Source of the DNA: Fontibacillus phaseoli
GTDB lineage: Bacteria > Bacillota > Bacilli > Paenibacillales > Paenibacillaceae
DNA: 64,000 nt
Direction of reading: 5' to 3'
NCBI RefSeq assembly: GCF_003337355.1
Contig: NZ_QPJW01000004.1
Location: 269,167-333,166 of the forward strand
The notes below the pieces were generated by a model. The model was given only the letters and a program-made list of their open reading frames with translations, was not told the DNA's origin and did no database searches. Every line of letters starts with the position of its first letter. Position 1 is the first letter of the stretch. Positions 62,846 to 64,000 of this stretch are shown piece after piece. A program made the translations under genes and the position numbers.

Positions 62846-64000
62846 TTGAAACCCGTTAAAGTAGGTTTGCTTGGATTGGGAACGGTGGGAACCGGCGTCG
62901 TCCGTATTGTAGAGGGACATCAGGAGGATTTGAGTAGTCAAGTCGGGTCTCCGATCGTGATCGAGAAAGTAGCGGTCAAAAATCTGGATAAAAAACGGAG
63001 CATTGAAATAGACCGCAGCAAATTGACGGAGGATCCCTGGGAAGTTATCCGCGATCCGGAAATCGACGTCATCGTGGAAGTCATGGGAGGCATTGCGGGT
63101 ACAAAAGAATATATTCTGGAAGCTCTCGACCGGGGTAAACATATCGTTACAGCCAATAAGGACTTGATGGCACTTTATGGATCCGAGATTTTGGCCAAAG
63201 CGCTGGAAAAACAATGTGATGTATTTTATGAAGCAAGCGTGGCTGGCGGCATTCCGATTATCCGTACATTGATCGAAGGTTTCTCCTCGGATCGAATCAT
63301 GAAAATCATGGGCATCGTAAACGGGACGACGAACTACATTTTATCAAAAATGAGCCAGGAAGGAGCTTCTTACGAAGATGTGTTGATAGAAGCTCAGGAA
63401 CTTGGCTATGCCGAAGCGGACCCGACTTCCGATGTGGAAGGTCTGGATGCGGCACGCAAAATGGCTATACTTGGAACGCTCGGGTTCCGGACGAACGTCG
63501 AACTGCAGGATGTACAGGTTCGGGGGATTTCATCCGTATCCAAGGAAGACATTCAGTACGCCAAACGTCTCGGCTATGAAATGAAGCTGCTTGGTATCGC
63601 GGATCGCCAGGATGATGAATTCAGCATCAGCGTGCAACCGACCATGGTCAAGAAATCCCATCCGATTGCAGCGGTGAACGGAGTCTTTAATGCGGTTTAC
63701 GTCTATGGGGAAGCTGTAGGAGAAACCATGTTTTACGGAGCGGGAGCCGGTGAAATGCCAACGGCGACTTCGGTCGTTGCCGACTTGGTAGCGGTGGTCA
63801 AAAATCTTAAACTGGGCGTCAACGGACTGAAAGCCATCGTTCCTTATAAGCCGAAGAAGCTGAAGAACGACGAACAGATTTCCTTTAAAAACTTCCTGTT
63901 GCTTCAGGTCTCCGATAAGGCGGGGGTACTGGCGCAAATCACTCAGGTTTTCGCGGAGTATGAAGTGAGCCTGGAATCGGTAGTCCAATCGCCGAACGCG
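62846..64000 (+). CDS. hom: Homoserine dehydrogenase, 3' end beyond the window
   Basis: At least 385 residues, open at the right edge. NAD(P)-binding VKVGLLGLGTVGTGVVRIVE, catalytic region TANKDLMALYG, EASVAGGIPIIRTLIEGFSS, GIVNGTTNYILSKMSQEGAS and EADPTSDVEGLDAARKMAIL are intact; the ACT domain begins at about LLLQVSDKAGVLAQITQVFA. It makes homoserine for threonine and methionine. TTG 62846 has GGAGGGG 7 nt upstream. pheB-hom-thrC-thrB is the Bacillus-type order expected next. Confidence 0.97.
   Translation, partial: MKPVKVGLLGLGTVGTGVVRIVEGHQEDLSSQVGSPIVIEKVAVKNLDKKRSIEIDRSKLTEDPWEVIRDPEIDVIVEVMGGIAGTKEYILEALDRGKHIVTANKDLMALYGSEILAKALEKQCDVFYEASVAGGIPIIRTLIEGFSSDRIMKIMGIVNGTTNYILSKMSQEGASYEDVLIEAQELGYAEADPTSDVEGLDAARKMAILGTLGFRTNVELQDVQVRGISSVSKEDIQYAKRLGYEMKLLGIADRQDDEFSISVQPTMVKKSHPIAAVNGVFNAVYVYGEAVGETMFYGAGAGEMPTATSVVADLVAVVKNLKLGVNGLKAIVPYKPKKLKNDEQISFKNFLLLQVSDKAGVLAQITQVFAEYEVSLESVVQSPNA

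Overview
The window looks like a chromosomal segment of a Gram-positive, endospore-forming member of the Bacillales, most likely Paenibacillus or a close relative. The evidence is syntenic. The order tig-clpP-clpX-(ispG)-lonB-lonA-engB, then hemA..hemL-spoVID-valS-folC, then spoIIB-maf-radC-mreBCD-minCD-rodA-spoIVFA-spoIVFB-rng-rplU-prp-rpmA-spo0B-obg-pheB-hom is the Firmicute sporulation, division and ribosome backbone. Moderate G+C, a T-box, an L21 leader, lipoproteins and sporulation genes fit this. The genus is inference.

Region by region. 1-296: two tandem copies of a hairpin-rich element. 309-1541 (minus strand): a small EamA transporter, tRNA-Gly(CCC), a 38-39 bp tandem repeat array and a PilZ protein. 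1812-8663: a LacI regulator and a carbohydrate ABC operon (binding protein, two permeases, an 815-residue predicted glycan-active protein), with the same palindromic operator in front of both the regulator and the operon. 8742-11228 (minus): a TetR-controlled ABC-2 exporter. 11504-15722: a stalk-domain/beta-propeller protein, a PstS-like protein and PstC/PstA-like permeases, with no ATPase gene. 15813-17500: glutathione peroxidase and an atypical lactate dehydrogenase. 17614-18041: more copies of the hairpin-rich element, abutting tRNA-Arg(TCT). 18214-29101: a YsoA-like protein, trigger factor, ClpP, ClpX, IspG, LonB, LonA and EngB (protein quality control). 29274-30715: an unknown protein and S-adenosylmethionine decarboxylase with a structured leader. 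30930-38979: a heme/siroheme operon and a pseudouridine synthase. 39155-46648: SpoVID, T-box-controlled ValS, FolC and MurC. 46649-47001: an intergenic array of hairpin repeats. 47076-57324: SpoIIB, Maf, RadC, MreBCD, MinCD, RodA, SpoIVFA and SpoIVFB (shape, division, sporulation). 57391-64000: RNase E/G, L21, Prp, L27, Spo0B, Obg, PheB and the 5' part of Hom.

The most unusual structure is the repeat family at 1-296 and 17614-17967. Each unit can fold into a closed multi-hairpin, cloverleaf-like structure whose 3' end copies the 3' tail of tRNA-Arg and is followed by a terminator-like palindrome. Between the two loci two of the hairpins differ almost completely in sequence but keep their pairing, which suggests that the structure is what is maintained. 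Other items worth a look are a three-way-junction leader upstream of speD, a candidate ATT start codon with a strong Shine-Dalgarno, a lactate dehydrogenase with proline at the substrate-specificity position, and a PstS-like protein without a lipobox in an operon that lacks its ATPase.
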